DNA from: Brevibacillus laterosporus
Lineage (GTDB): Bacteria > Bacillota > Bacilli > Brevibacillales > Brevibacillaceae
Length of the DNA: 64,000 nucleotides
Assembly: GCF_030489605.1 (NCBI RefSeq)
Contig: NZ_JAUKFY010000002.1
Location: 248,001 to 312,000 of the forward strand
Direction of reading: 5' to 3'
This document shows, piece by piece, positions 39,216 to 47,224 of the stretch. Made by a program: the position numbers and the translations under genes. A model generated the notes under the pieces. That model did no database searches and was not told the origin of the DNA. It saw only the letters and a program-made list of their open reading frames with translations. Within the stretch, counting starts at the first letter, position 1, and each line of letters starts with the position of its first letter.

Positions 39216-39898
39216 GAATGTTTCGTGTCGTTATTATCGAGGACGATCCGATGGTCCAGGAATTGCATCGCTTGTTTATCCAACAGGTGGAAGGATTTAC
39301 GGTAATAGGAGTGGCTTCCAATGGCTTGGAAGGACTTTCTATGATCCAAGAGCTACAGCCGGATTTGGCCATCATGGATATTTTCATGCCCTCCCAAAAT
39401 GGTATTGAGACATTAAAACAATTGCGCAGTGGCGATAATCCAGTAGAGATAATCGTAATCACTGCTGCTAAAGACATGGAGACTATCCAAACTATGATGC
39501 GTCACGGCGCATTTGACTATATTATGAAACCGTTTAAATTTGAACGAATAAAGCAAGCGCTTGATAATTTCAGTAAATATTTAAAGCAGACAGGCGAACA
39601 ATCCACAATGTCACAATCCGAACTAGATTCTCTCTTATTTGGGCAAACCGCTAAACAAGAGCATCAGGAACAGGAATTGCCAAAAGGCTTAAATACGATC
39701 ACCATGCAACAAATTAAACAATTCATGGTTGAGCAAAAGCAGTCCATGTCGGCTGAGGAGGTAGCTGAGCATGTGGGGCTTGCCCGTGTTACAGCTAGGC
39801 GTTATCTCGAATACTTGGAACGTATACAGATGGTAGATCGTGATGTTCAATACGGTGGAGTTGGCAGGCCTGTTAATCGCTATTTAATCAAGAAATAA
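39212..39898 (+). CDS. dctR: Response regulator for C4-dicarboxylates
   Basis: A 228-residue CitB-type response regulator. The receiver (1-120) shows the acidic pair ED-D at 10-12, phospho-acceptor Asp56 in IMDIFMP, and Lys in YIMKPFKF. The C-terminal domain is helix-turn-helix (MSAEEVAEHVGLARVTARRYLEYLERIQMVDRDVQYGGVGRPVNRY). The ATG at 39212 overlaps the dctS stop, with AAAGGAGAG upstream. The probable target is dctP at 31.8-33.1 kb and dctB, inferred from Bacillus. Confidence 0.9.
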   Translation: MRMFRVVIIEDDPMVQELHRLFIQQVEGFTVIGVASNGLEGLSMIQELQPDLAIMDIFMPSQNGIETLKQLRSGDNPVEIIVITAAKDMETIQTMMRHGAFDYIMKPFKFERIKQALDNFSKYLKQTGEQSTMSQSELDSLLFGQTAKQEHQEQELPKGLNTITMQQIKQFMVEQKQSMSAEEVAEHVGLARVTARRYLEYLERIQMVDRDVQYGGVGRPVNRYLIKK

Positions 39899-40065
39899 GA
39901 GGTGCGAGTGGTAAAAGATTGCATCTTGCATGAGCTATAATGAAAATATTTATTTGTGTCTTTATCGCTTGTAAATATTTTTTTTGGTACAATATAAAAA
40001 TATGTGCGAACTTATGCTATGATATACAAATTACACAAATTATTGCAAAGGAGAATTAGGTAGCA

Positions 40066-41349
40066 ATGGATATAATTCAAGAGCTAGAAAGCAGAGGGCT
40101 GATCTACCAAACAACAGATAAAGAAGAGCTAACAAAGCGTCTTCAACAAGGTAAGCTCACACTGTATACGGGCTTTGACCCAACTGCCGATAGCTTACAT
40201 ATTGGGCACCTTCTTCCCATTTTAACCTTACGCCGCTTTCAGCAAGCAGGTCATCAGCCAATCGCCCTAGTAGGTGGGGGGACAGGCATGATTGGCGACC
40301 CAAGCGGTCGTTCTACAGAGCGTTCATTAAACACAGCAGAGGTTGTAAAAGGCTATTCCGACAAGCTAAAAAAACAATTAGAGCGTTTTTTAGATTTTGA
40401 TCGTGAGGGTAATCCAGCGATCATGGCTAATAACTATGATTGGCTAGGGCAGCTAACCCTAATTGAATTCCTTCGTGATATTGGAAAACATTTTTCGATT
40501 AACTATATGCTCGCTAAGGATTCTGTAAGTGCTCGTTTGGAAAACGGAATCTCTTTCACTGAGTTTAGCTATATGATTATGCAGGCGTACGATTTCTGGA
40601 AGTTAAACCAAACCCATAACTGTGAATTGCAAATGGGTGGTAGTGACCAGTGGGGAAATATCACTGCTGGTACAGAATTCATTCGACGTGCGAACCAAGA
40701 TAATGAAAATCAGACGGAAGCTAAAAAAGTATTTGGCTTGACGCTACCATTGGTTCTGAAGAGTGATGGCACAAAATTTGGTAAAACAGCAGGTGGAGCA
40801 GTATGGTTAGATGCTAGCAAAACCTCTCCATATAAATTCTACCAGTTCTGGTTAAACACCGATGATCGTGATGTTGTGAAGTTTTTAAAATACTTTACGT
40901 TTTTAAGCATGGAAGAGTTGAATGCGTTGGAAAATGCAGTAGCAACTGAACCGGAAAAACGTGAAGCGCAACGTACCCTGGCTCGCGAAGTAACTAGTCT
41001 GGTTCATGGGGAAGCAGCAATGAAACGTGCGGAAGAGATCTCTGTTGCTCTGTTTAATGGGGGACTAAAAGAGCTAACACCATCTGAAATTGCTGATAGC
41101 TTCAGCGATGTGCCATCTACTACTCTAGAGGATGGAGAGCTAACAATGGTAGATGTGCTAGTTCAAGTAGGGGCAGCTAAATCAAAACGTGAATCCCGCG
41201 AATATCTGAACAACAATGCTATCACGGTAAATGATGTTCGTTTCACTGATTTAGAAACCAAGCTGGCCGATATTGAGCTTTTAGGCGGTCAGTACCTGGT
41301 GATTCGCCGCGGCAAGAAAAACTACTATCTAGTTGAGTACAAAGGATAA
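40066..41349 (+). CDS. tyrS: Tyrosyl-tRNA synthetase
   Basis: A 427-residue class I aminoacyl-tRNA synthetase. The HIGH motif appears as DPTADSLHIGHLLPI, the KMSKS loop as DGTKFGKTAGGAVWLD, tyrosine-site features include YDWLGQLTLIEFLRDIGKHFSINYMLAKDSV and MGGSDQWGN, and a C-terminal S4 RNA-binding domain covers about the last 70 residues (AAKSKRESREYLNNNAITVNDVRF). ATG 40066 lies 11 bases after AAGGAG. No T-box leader is seen in the 170-base upstream gap, which is unusual compared with many Bacillales tyrS genes. Confidence 0.97.
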   Translation: MDIIQELESRGLIYQTTDKEELTKRLQQGKLTLYTGFDPTADSLHIGHLLPILTLRRFQQAGHQPIALVGGGTGMIGDPSGRSTERSLNTAEVVKGYSDKLKKQLERFLDFDREGNPAIMANNYDWLGQLTLIEFLRDIGKHFSINYMLAKDSVSARLENGISFTEFSYMIMQAYDFWKLNQTHNCELQMGGSDQWGNITAGTEFIRRANQDNENQTEAKKVFGLTLPLVLKSDGTKFGKTAGGAVWLDASKTSPYKFYQFWLNTDDRDVVKFLKYFTFLSMEELNALENAVATEPEKREAQRTLAREVTSLVHGEAAMKRAEEISVALFNGGLKELTPSEIADSFSDVPSTTLEDGELTMVDVLVQVGAAKSKRESREYLNNNAITVNDVRFTDLETKLADIELLGGQYLVIRRGKKNYYLVEYKG

Positions 41350-41380
41350 GAACTGTTTTTAAAATATCCTTACTGGGAAT

Positions 41381-41421
41381 AAAAAAGGGCTGTTGCTGAT
41401 AATGACGACAGCTCTTTTCTT
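41381..41421 (+). terminator. Terminator of tyrS
   Basis: AAAAGGGCTGTTG pairs with CGACAGCTCTTTT (two non-standard pairs) downstream of the tyrS stop. Confidence 0.7.
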
Positions 41422-41519
41422 ACATAAAGGAAGAATTTTTTGGCTTTAGATCAGCCTCTCTATGTCAAATAGCTTTACCTAGTAAGATGAGGAAGGGCTT
41501 GTGCTAGTTTTTACACAAT

Positions 41520-41557
41520 AAAAAAGCTTGGTAGAGCAATTTCTCTCACCAAGCCTT
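41520..41557 (-). terminator. Terminator of the second nitroreductase gene
   Basis: GCTTGGTAGAG pairs with CTCTCACCAAGC (one bulge) and is followed on the minus strand by a T run, just after the stop at 41575. Confidence 0.8.
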
Positions 41558-41574
41558 TGTTTGATTTCTATAGC

Positions 41575-42207
41575 TTAAAAGCTCTCATTGATGACGATTT
41601 CACTAAGAGGCAAACGGCCAGTAGCATGTGCAGGGGTACTTGCTTTTCCCAATGTTAGCATCATGACCGGGTAATAACGATCTGGAATATTGCATTCCTT
41701 TACAATACCATCACGATCGATTCCACCCATTGGGCATGTATCATAGCCTTTTGCTTTTGCTGCAAGCATTAGTTGCATGGAAGCAAGAGAGGCATTCAAA
41801 ATAGCTTCCTTCATGCCAATTTCAGAGTTGTTTGCATAAGCACCTTCTACTTGGTTTACCATGATATCAAACACTTGCTGGTTAATTAGTCCATCTTTTA
41901 AAGCTTTTCCGTAGATATCGCGTACAGCTAGATTTGCTTTAACATCACCTAGAACGATAATTACCGCAGATGCATCTACGACTTGCTGCTGATTGTAAGC
42001 AAGTGGGAGAAGCTTCTCCTTTTTCTCCTGATTTGTAACTACTAGGAAACGCCAATGCTGCAGGTTCCAAGAGGAAGGAGCAGATGCAGCTAGTTCTAGA
42101 ATTTCATCAAGCTCGGCACGAGGAATTTCTACTCCAGTCTCGTATTTGCGCACACTATGACGTGCTTTCATTACCTCAACAAGTGTTTCGAATGTAGCAG
42201 TATTCAT
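41575..42207 (-). CDS. Nitroreductase-family NAD(P)H oxidoreductase (YodC/MhqN-like)
   Basis: A 210-residue FMN-dependent nitroreductase-fold enzyme. Motifs are VMKARHSVRKYE (FMN phosphate loop), LELAASAPSSWNLQHWRFLVVTN, the substrate-side ILNASLASMQLMLAAKAKGYDTCPMGG and the strand VMMLTLGKAS near the end. In Bacillus the YodC and MhqN enzymes are induced by quinone stress through MhqR, a MarR regulator; the MarR gene of this window is 23 kb away and need not be linked. The start at 42207 has an AGAGAGATTT context with a moderate site. Confidence 0.85.
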   Translation of the reverse strand: MNTATFETLVEVMKARHSVRKYETGVEIPRAELDEILELAASAPSSWNLQHWRFLVVTNQEKKEKLLPLAYNQQQVVDASAVIIVLGDVKANLAVRDIYGKALKDGLINQQVFDIMVNQVEGAYANNSEIGMKEAILNASLASMQLMLAAKAKGYDTCPMGGIDRDGIVKECNIPDRYYPVMMLTLGKASTPAHATGRLPLSEIVINESF

Positions 42208-42642
42208 AGGGAAATCTCTCCAATCATTAAATGAAGTAGGATAACTGTAACATAAATCGAAGTTACTTACAATAATATAGTGTGCTGGGCATGATTTATT
42301 AATGGTTATTGAAGCTACTGGTTATATTCTAACCAAAATGTGTATAAAGTAAATGGTGCGATTATAACTGAGTCAGTGAGAGACATTCTGTTTTTACGAT
42401 AACATAGGTATAAAGTCCTGTTTATCATATAGATAGATAAAAAATCAGTAAGAAAAAAGTTGTATTTTTGAAAAGTAGAATAACAAAGTCTGATTTGTAG
42501 CGTCTAGTAATTAGGAGAACAGAACATATAACTAAAATAACTAAAAAGAGGGGTTGCTTAATTCAGTAGGATGGATAACGCTTAATTTTACTCAAAAGAT
42601 AAAAAACATGGTTCTAATTAAAGGGGAGATTGAGGTGAACGT
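42208..42642. other. AT-rich gap, no gene seen
   Basis: About 435 bases of AT-rich sequence between the nitroreductase gene and the secreted-protein gene. It presumably holds both divergent promoters. No convincing -35/-10 pair, RNA element or small gene was found, apart from the AAGGGGAG/GAGGTGA ribosome region at its right end. Confidence 0.5.
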
Positions 42643-44070
42643 TTGTTGACAAAGAAAAAATGGATACAGGCGCTTTCGGGTATGCTACTACTTACATGTC
42701 TTACTCCTTACCCTAATGTAAAAGGAGTGGACACAAACCAAGGCTTACAAGAAACCTACTCGGAACAGCGTACAACTCGATATAATTTACAGAAAAAACA
42801 AATAATGTTCTCCAATCAAGATCGTTATTGGATCGAACGAATACAATCTAGACCAGGCGTAAAGCAAAGCAAGCAAAAAATTTCCCTGTTTATTCCCGGA
42901 ACGCGAGGGGAATTCCGTTACCTCACAAGCAATGGGGCCATAACAAAATGGACGAAAGCGTCTTTACAGGGAAACTTACCTGTACATACCGGGTATATCA
43001 AGACAGATCAGTATTCGATCATTTTAAGTAAACCACATATTTATATACCACGGACACATAATTCAATTGAGATTGTACCTAAAAATATTAATCAAATTAA
43101 AATAATTGCGAAAAAGACATATGGTGGATTTAACGTAAGTATTGAAATGCCTGTGGAATCTCATATGTTTGGAGAAGTGTGGGCATTAGAATCGTTTCAG
43201 CCATTAATTGACTGGGATGCGCTAAATATGGAGGTCATCTGGAAGAGTATTGATTTTGAAGATCGGTTACGCTGGAGCTGGGATGGTTTTTACGATCGGA
43301 CACCTACTACATATGTTCCAACAGGTCCTAATTATTTCTGGCGCAATCCCGATAACTATTTTGCTACTTCTTTTGTGATTACCCGAGGAAGTAGGGCAGC
43401 GCATGATCTTGGCTGGATGATGCTTCATACCATTTTGCCAAATCAAAATGCACGAGGATTTTGGCCATCAGCTCCTAAATCAACATGGTTATGGAATGAT
43501 TACCAAGTAGATGCTGGATTTTATGATACACGATTTAATACGGATATTGCCTATTTGTTATTGAAAGCGTATCAATCTTATCATGATGAGCGATTTTTAC
43601 AAGCAAGCATGCGATATGCTGAGTTTTTCATACAGCATAGCCAGCAAAATCATTTTCTAATTGAAAGAAATGGTCAAACAGGGATATTGGTAAGTGATTA
43701 TTCCCATGAAAAGCCACATAAATTAACTCATAGCTCCTTGAACCATCAATTACAGGAGATGAATTATCTGTATGAGCTATATATGCAAACAAAAGAAGAA
43801 CGATTCAAAGAGCTTGCCGATAAAATGCTGTGGGGAATTAAATTAACGCGGGATGCTTGGGTGATGCCAGATTCTAACTTACATTATGCATATATGCCTG
43901 ATGGTACGATGGGACTAAAAGATTATCCATTCCTAACGTACAATGATCTGCATGTCGTTCAAAGTGTTCTTATGCTTATACAAGGCTGGGAAGATCCCGA
44001 CTTAGCATATTTGATGCAAATGAAAAAGCAATGGATGGATGCAAATAAGGTAACAGGTTATAGAAAATAG
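42643..44070 (+). CDS. Secreted protein, possible alpha/alpha-barrel epimerase-like domain
   Basis: A 475-residue exported protein. Residues 1-27 form a signal peptide (KKKWIQALSGMLLLTCLTPYPNVKG). The mature part has a beta-rich first third (FIPGTRGEFRYLTSNGAIT ... SIILSKPHIYIPRTHNSI). The helical remainder contains repeats of aromatic motifs (RLRWSWDGFYDRTPTTY, NDYQVDAGFYDTRFNTDIAYLLLKAYQSYHDERFLQASMRYAEFF, HQLQEMNYLYELYMQTKEERFKELADKML). This recalls (alpha/alpha)6 barrels of the D-glucuronyl C5-epimerase C-terminal type, a low-certainty comparison. The start is TTG 42643, six bases after GAGGTGA. A terminator follows. Confidence 0.65.
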   Translation: MLTKKKWIQALSGMLLLTCLTPYPNVKGVDTNQGLQETYSEQRTTRYNLQKKQIMFSNQDRYWIERIQSRPGVKQSKQKISLFIPGTRGEFRYLTSNGAITKWTKASLQGNLPVHTGYIKTDQYSIILSKPHIYIPRTHNSIEIVPKNINQIKIIAKKTYGGFNVSIEMPVESHMFGEVWALESFQPLIDWDALNMEVIWKSIDFEDRLRWSWDGFYDRTPTTYVPTGPNYFWRNPDNYFATSFVITRGSRAAHDLGWMMLHTILPNQNARGFWPSAPKSTWLWNDYQVDAGFYDTRFNTDIAYLLLKAYQSYHDERFLQASMRYAEFFIQHSQQNHFLIERNGQTGILVSDYSHEKPHKLTHSSLNHQLQEMNYLYELYMQTKEERFKELADKMLWGIKLTRDAWVMPDSNLHYAYMPDGTMGLKDYPFLTYNDLHVVQSVLMLIQGWEDPDLAYLMQMKKQWMDANKVTGYRK

Positions 44071-44142
44071 GGAAACATCTGCAAGTAGATTAGCAATCAA
44101 GCGTGCTGTGAGAACGAGAAGCAAAACTAAAAAAGGTGCGAG

Positions 44143-44171
44143 GCAAGGGCGTAGGCTCTTGCTTTTTTTTT
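44143..44171 (+). terminator. Rho-independent terminator
   Basis: GCAAGGGC pairs with GCTCTTGC (one G-U) and is followed by nine Ts, after the secreted-protein gene. Confidence 0.8.
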
Positions 44172-44327
44172 GCATTTTTTGATCCAACAAATAAAAGACG
44201 AAATGCTTATTTGGAGATAACGCCAAATGGGGAGCACTTCGTCAGTATTTTGTCTGTTTGTTCATGTTTTTCCTCCATTTGTCATGGGCAAGCGAGATTG
44301 AGTTTCTGACGAATTGAGTTTTGTCTG

Positions 44328-44576
44328 TTAGGCGTATTGCCAAAGGAGGCTGGGTGAGAAAAATGGGGTTGAATGAATTTTTCTTTTTTGCATCTGCAAG
44401 ATGTAGGTATCCAACGTTTGACTCAGGTGAATAACCGAGTGATCTAAAAAGCTACCCTTTTCTGATACCAATTGAACCAACTCATTTTTTAATTGATTGA
44501 TTACTTTTTGTAGCTCGATTTCATCCTCAAAGGGCTCAGGGACATCCGTCCGTATTTTTAGCTGTTTTGGTTCCAT
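44328..44576 (-). CDS. Spo0E-like aspartyl-phosphate phosphatase
   Basis: An 82-residue two-helix protein of the Spo0E family, which dephosphorylates Spo0A~P and delays sporulation. Helix 1 is IELQKVINQLKNELVQLVSEKG, and the signature SQTLDTYILQMQKRK (the SxxLD motif) lies in helix 2. The extra C-terminal tail of about 17 residues is not part of the core. ATG 44576 follows AGAGGAG. A direct link to the nearby cluster is not evident. Confidence 0.75.
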   Translation of the reverse strand: MEPKQLKIRTDVPEPFEDEIELQKVINQLKNELVQLVSEKGSFLDHSVIHLSQTLDTYILQMQKRKIHSTPFFSPSLLWQYA

Positions 44577-45445
44577 CGAAAATTTCTCCTCTCAACTTTT
44601 TCTTACCCTTACTATATCTAGCGTATCAAAGGAAAAGGGCTTATTCGGTAATTAGAAACGTTTTACAGCCTTCGACAGCCATCGTCTGGTTTCTTTCAGA
44701 CATAATTCTACAGATGCTCACTAGTAATATTATTATTATTTATAACATTCATAAAAGATAAAAAGGTTAAGAAATAAAAACATGATACGATATCGTCTGA
44801 AACCTGATAATACTCTATTTCATTCGATGATTACACCGTTATATAAGCTTATTGCTAATGGAAATTCCCAGTTCCTAATGTGTTTTGCGTTAATGTTTAT
44901 TATGATTCTAAAAAAGTAAATAAACAAACAGACCCTTCTTTTTACAATGTGATCAGAAGACCAAACCTTCAAAATAAGAAAATGTCGAGCGGATTGGTAA
45001 TTCTGCTTTTTTCTACTTCGTTTTCAACATATAAAGTGGAATGTCGGAGTAATACTCTGTTATCCTGTCAAAGTTTTGCGAATTACTACGAATGGATGGA
45101 TGAAAGGAGAGGTTCAGCAGTGGCTAACTAGTGGGGAAGTCACATAAGAGACGCTTCTATGTGAGGGGCCATATACGATGGGGGAGTGAGATACAATCAT
45201 CAGAATTCAGATAAATTCGTCACTTGCATATAGTGGAATATTAAGCTTTTGTAATATGATTTTATTTATATTTACTAACATGACATTTTATGGTAACGTT
45301 AGTTTGCAACTAGAAAATGAAGTAAAAATTAACATTTTATTAATCAGGATTGAACAAGGCTGAAATGAAAACATTGAGGCTGAGGGCTGTTAGCGCTCAG
45401 TTGCATTAGATGAATAGGTATTTAGATGTGAAAGCTGGTGATTTC
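44577..45445. other. Gap upstream of the polyketide cluster
   Basis: About 870 AT-rich bases. An 83-codon frame at 44880-45131 (+) lacks a ribosome site and has no recognisable protein features. A hairpin-like CACATA/TATGTG pair lies near 45149-45171. The promoter of the PKS operon must lie here, but no confident hexamers were identified. Confidence 0.5.
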
Positions 45446-46912
45446 ATGATTTATCAACATTTGAAGCAACAAAACGAGCATAACCCTCATGCAATAGCCA
45501 TTATCAAAGAGACAGAAGAGATACCTAATCAGGCTGTGGTAAGTGAAGTGGATCATTTGATTCAAATGTTTCAAAAATTTGGTTTGAATAAAGAGACGCC
45601 CCTAGCCATTGTTCTTCAAAAAAGTGAGGTTATCTGGGCAGCGATCATAGCCGCTAGTCATCTGAAAATTTCGGTCATGTTAGTTGATCCTCATTTAAAA
45701 GAAGAGGAAATGCAGAAGATCATGACAATGTATAAAACAGATTATGTATTACGGGAAATAAATAGTAAGACTGTAGATTCACTTGGATACCATGAATGGT
45801 ACGAGCTTTCCTGTTTTAAGCATGTTTTTTCAATTGGGAACATAGGCGAGCATGCAGCGTGTTGGAACGAGTACCTAAAGCCAGAGGTAAATCAGAGCCA
45901 TCTGGTGTTTCTAACGTCGGGATCAACAAAGATGCCGTCTGCAGTGGTTAAAAAAATGGAAAGTTTTATGCTTGATGGAAAACGAATAGGTGAGGCTCTT
46001 GGAATTGTCCCTGAAGATCGTATCTTATGTGCAGCGCCCACCTATCATATTTATGGCACAATTTGCGGGTGTTTTGTTCCTTTCTTATGTGGAGCATCTG
46101 TATCTTTTACTGGCGCCTATGTTTTACCATCTAGCTTGGAAAAGAAAATATACAAGCAGGCTTGTAATATACTAATGGCTTTACCTGCTCATTATAAAAT
46201 GCTGGTAGAACATGTTCACAAGCCACTAGATCAGGTTAGGATTGCGTTATCAGCAACTTCTCCATTGCAGGGTGACCTGCTTTTGACCTGTAAGGAAAAG
46301 TTGAACCTATCTATCCAAAACATATATGGGTCGTCTGAAGCAGGGGTTGTTTCCATTCAATGCAATCGACAATCTACCGGTGAAGCTACTAACGTAGGCG
46401 TTCCTGTTGATGGCGTACATATAATGCTTGATGATGCGAGCCCGTTTGAATTTGATGGAAAGACGGTTTATGAACTACTCGTCAAAAGCGAATCGCTTGC
46501 TAAGGGATACTTACGTAAGGATGAGCTGGATGATAGTGGTTATGTAGTGGAGGATGGATGGTGGAGAACCGGGGATTTGGCCTATCTAAGTAAGAAGAAT
46601 GAGCTTCATTTGGTTGGCCGTCTAAATATTACGATAAATGTGAATGGTAAAAAAGTGAATCCTTACGAAATTGAGGAGGTACTTATTCAGCATCCCGCAA
46701 TAGCAGATTCAGTAGCGGTTGGCGAACATGACCCTATCCGTGGGGAAATGGCGGTAGCCTATGTAGTAGCTAAAAATCACATTACGGAAGCAGAGCTGCT
46801 GGAATATTGCCGTGAAAAACTATCAGATTTCAAAGTGCCAAGACGAATTGAATTTCGAGATGATTTGCCTAAAACGGCGGCAGGCAAGGTGCGTCGAAAA
46901 GAAGTGAGATAG
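45446..46912 (+). CDS. Acyl-AMP ligase (ANL family) of the polyketide cluster
   Basis: A 488-residue adenylate-forming enzyme (about 110-120 residues smaller at the front than NRPS A-domains plus linkers; of benzoate/4-coumarate-CoA ligase type). The core motifs are P-loop LTSGSTKMPS (unusual: the consensus G and K of TSGTTGxPKG are replaced by K and S), IYGSSEAGVV (motif A5), WWRTGDLAY (motif A7), GRLNITINVNGKKVNPYEIE (hinge) and the catalytic Lys in LPKTAAGKVRRKE. Start ATG 45446 follows a GGTGA site; an earlier in-frame ATG has none. It is 21 bases before a free ACP gene, so it probably loads that ACP with an acyl group. Substrate unknown. Confidence 0.85.
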   Translation: MIYQHLKQQNEHNPHAIAIIKETEEIPNQAVVSEVDHLIQMFQKFGLNKETPLAIVLQKSEVIWAAIIAASHLKISVMLVDPHLKEEEMQKIMTMYKTDYVLREINSKTVDSLGYHEWYELSCFKHVFSIGNIGEHAACWNEYLKPEVNQSHLVFLTSGSTKMPSAVVKKMESFMLDGKRIGEALGIVPEDRILCAAPTYHIYGTICGCFVPFLCGASVSFTGAYVLPSSLEKKIYKQACNILMALPAHYKMLVEHVHKPLDQVRIALSATSPLQGDLLLTCKEKLNLSIQNIYGSSEAGVVSIQCNRQSTGEATNVGVPVDGVHIMLDDASPFEFDGKTVYELLVKSESLAKGYLRKDELDDSGYVVEDGWWRTGDLAYLSKKNELHLVGRLNITINVNGKKVNPYEIEEVLIQHPAIADSVAVGEHDPIRGEMAVAYVVAKNHITEAELLEYCREKLSDFKVPRRIEFRDDLPKTAAGKVRRKEVR

Positions 46913-46933
46913 CATAAAAAGGGGCGAACCAAC

Positions 46934-47209
46934 GTGGGAACTATAAATTCAGCAGATTATGGTCTAGTCATTAAAAACGATCTGGCGGAGATTATAAAAT
47001 CACATTATGGTCAGGAGATTGATCCCGCTAGTATTTCAAACCATCTAGATATTATCAAACAATATAATTTAGATTCCATTGTTATTATGGAATTATTAGT
47101 AACGCTCGAAAAGCGATTTGATATTCAGATAGAAGATGATGAGCTTAGTTCAGAGTTAGTACGGACAATTAATACGGCAGTGATTTATATTCAGTCGAAA
47201 AAAAGATAA
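46934..47209 (+). CDS. Free-standing acyl/peptidyl carrier protein
   Basis: A 91-residue carrier protein. The phosphopantetheine site is Ser48 in YNLDSIVIMELLVTLEKRFDIQIEDDEL, a typical four-helix ACP with an acidic recognition helix. The GTG start follows AAGGGGCG. It lies directly after the acyl-AMP ligase and directly before AsnB (15 bases), so the three form one coupled block. The probable role is to carry the acyl group made by the ligase, either as starter or as amidotransferase substrate. Confidence 0.88.
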   Translation: MGTINSADYGLVIKNDLAEIIKSHYGQEIDPASISNHLDIIKQYNLDSIVIMELLVTLEKRFDIQIEDDELSSELVRTINTAVIYIQSKKR

Positions 47210-47224
47210 AGAGGAGTCCTTGAT

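Noticed and set aside
39899-40065. T-box leader before tyrS
   Set aside because: The gap is short and shows no T-box sequence (TGGNACCGCG-like) or antiterminator.
44880-45131. An 83-codon frame upstream of the PKS cluster
   Set aside because: No ribosome site and no recognisable protein features.
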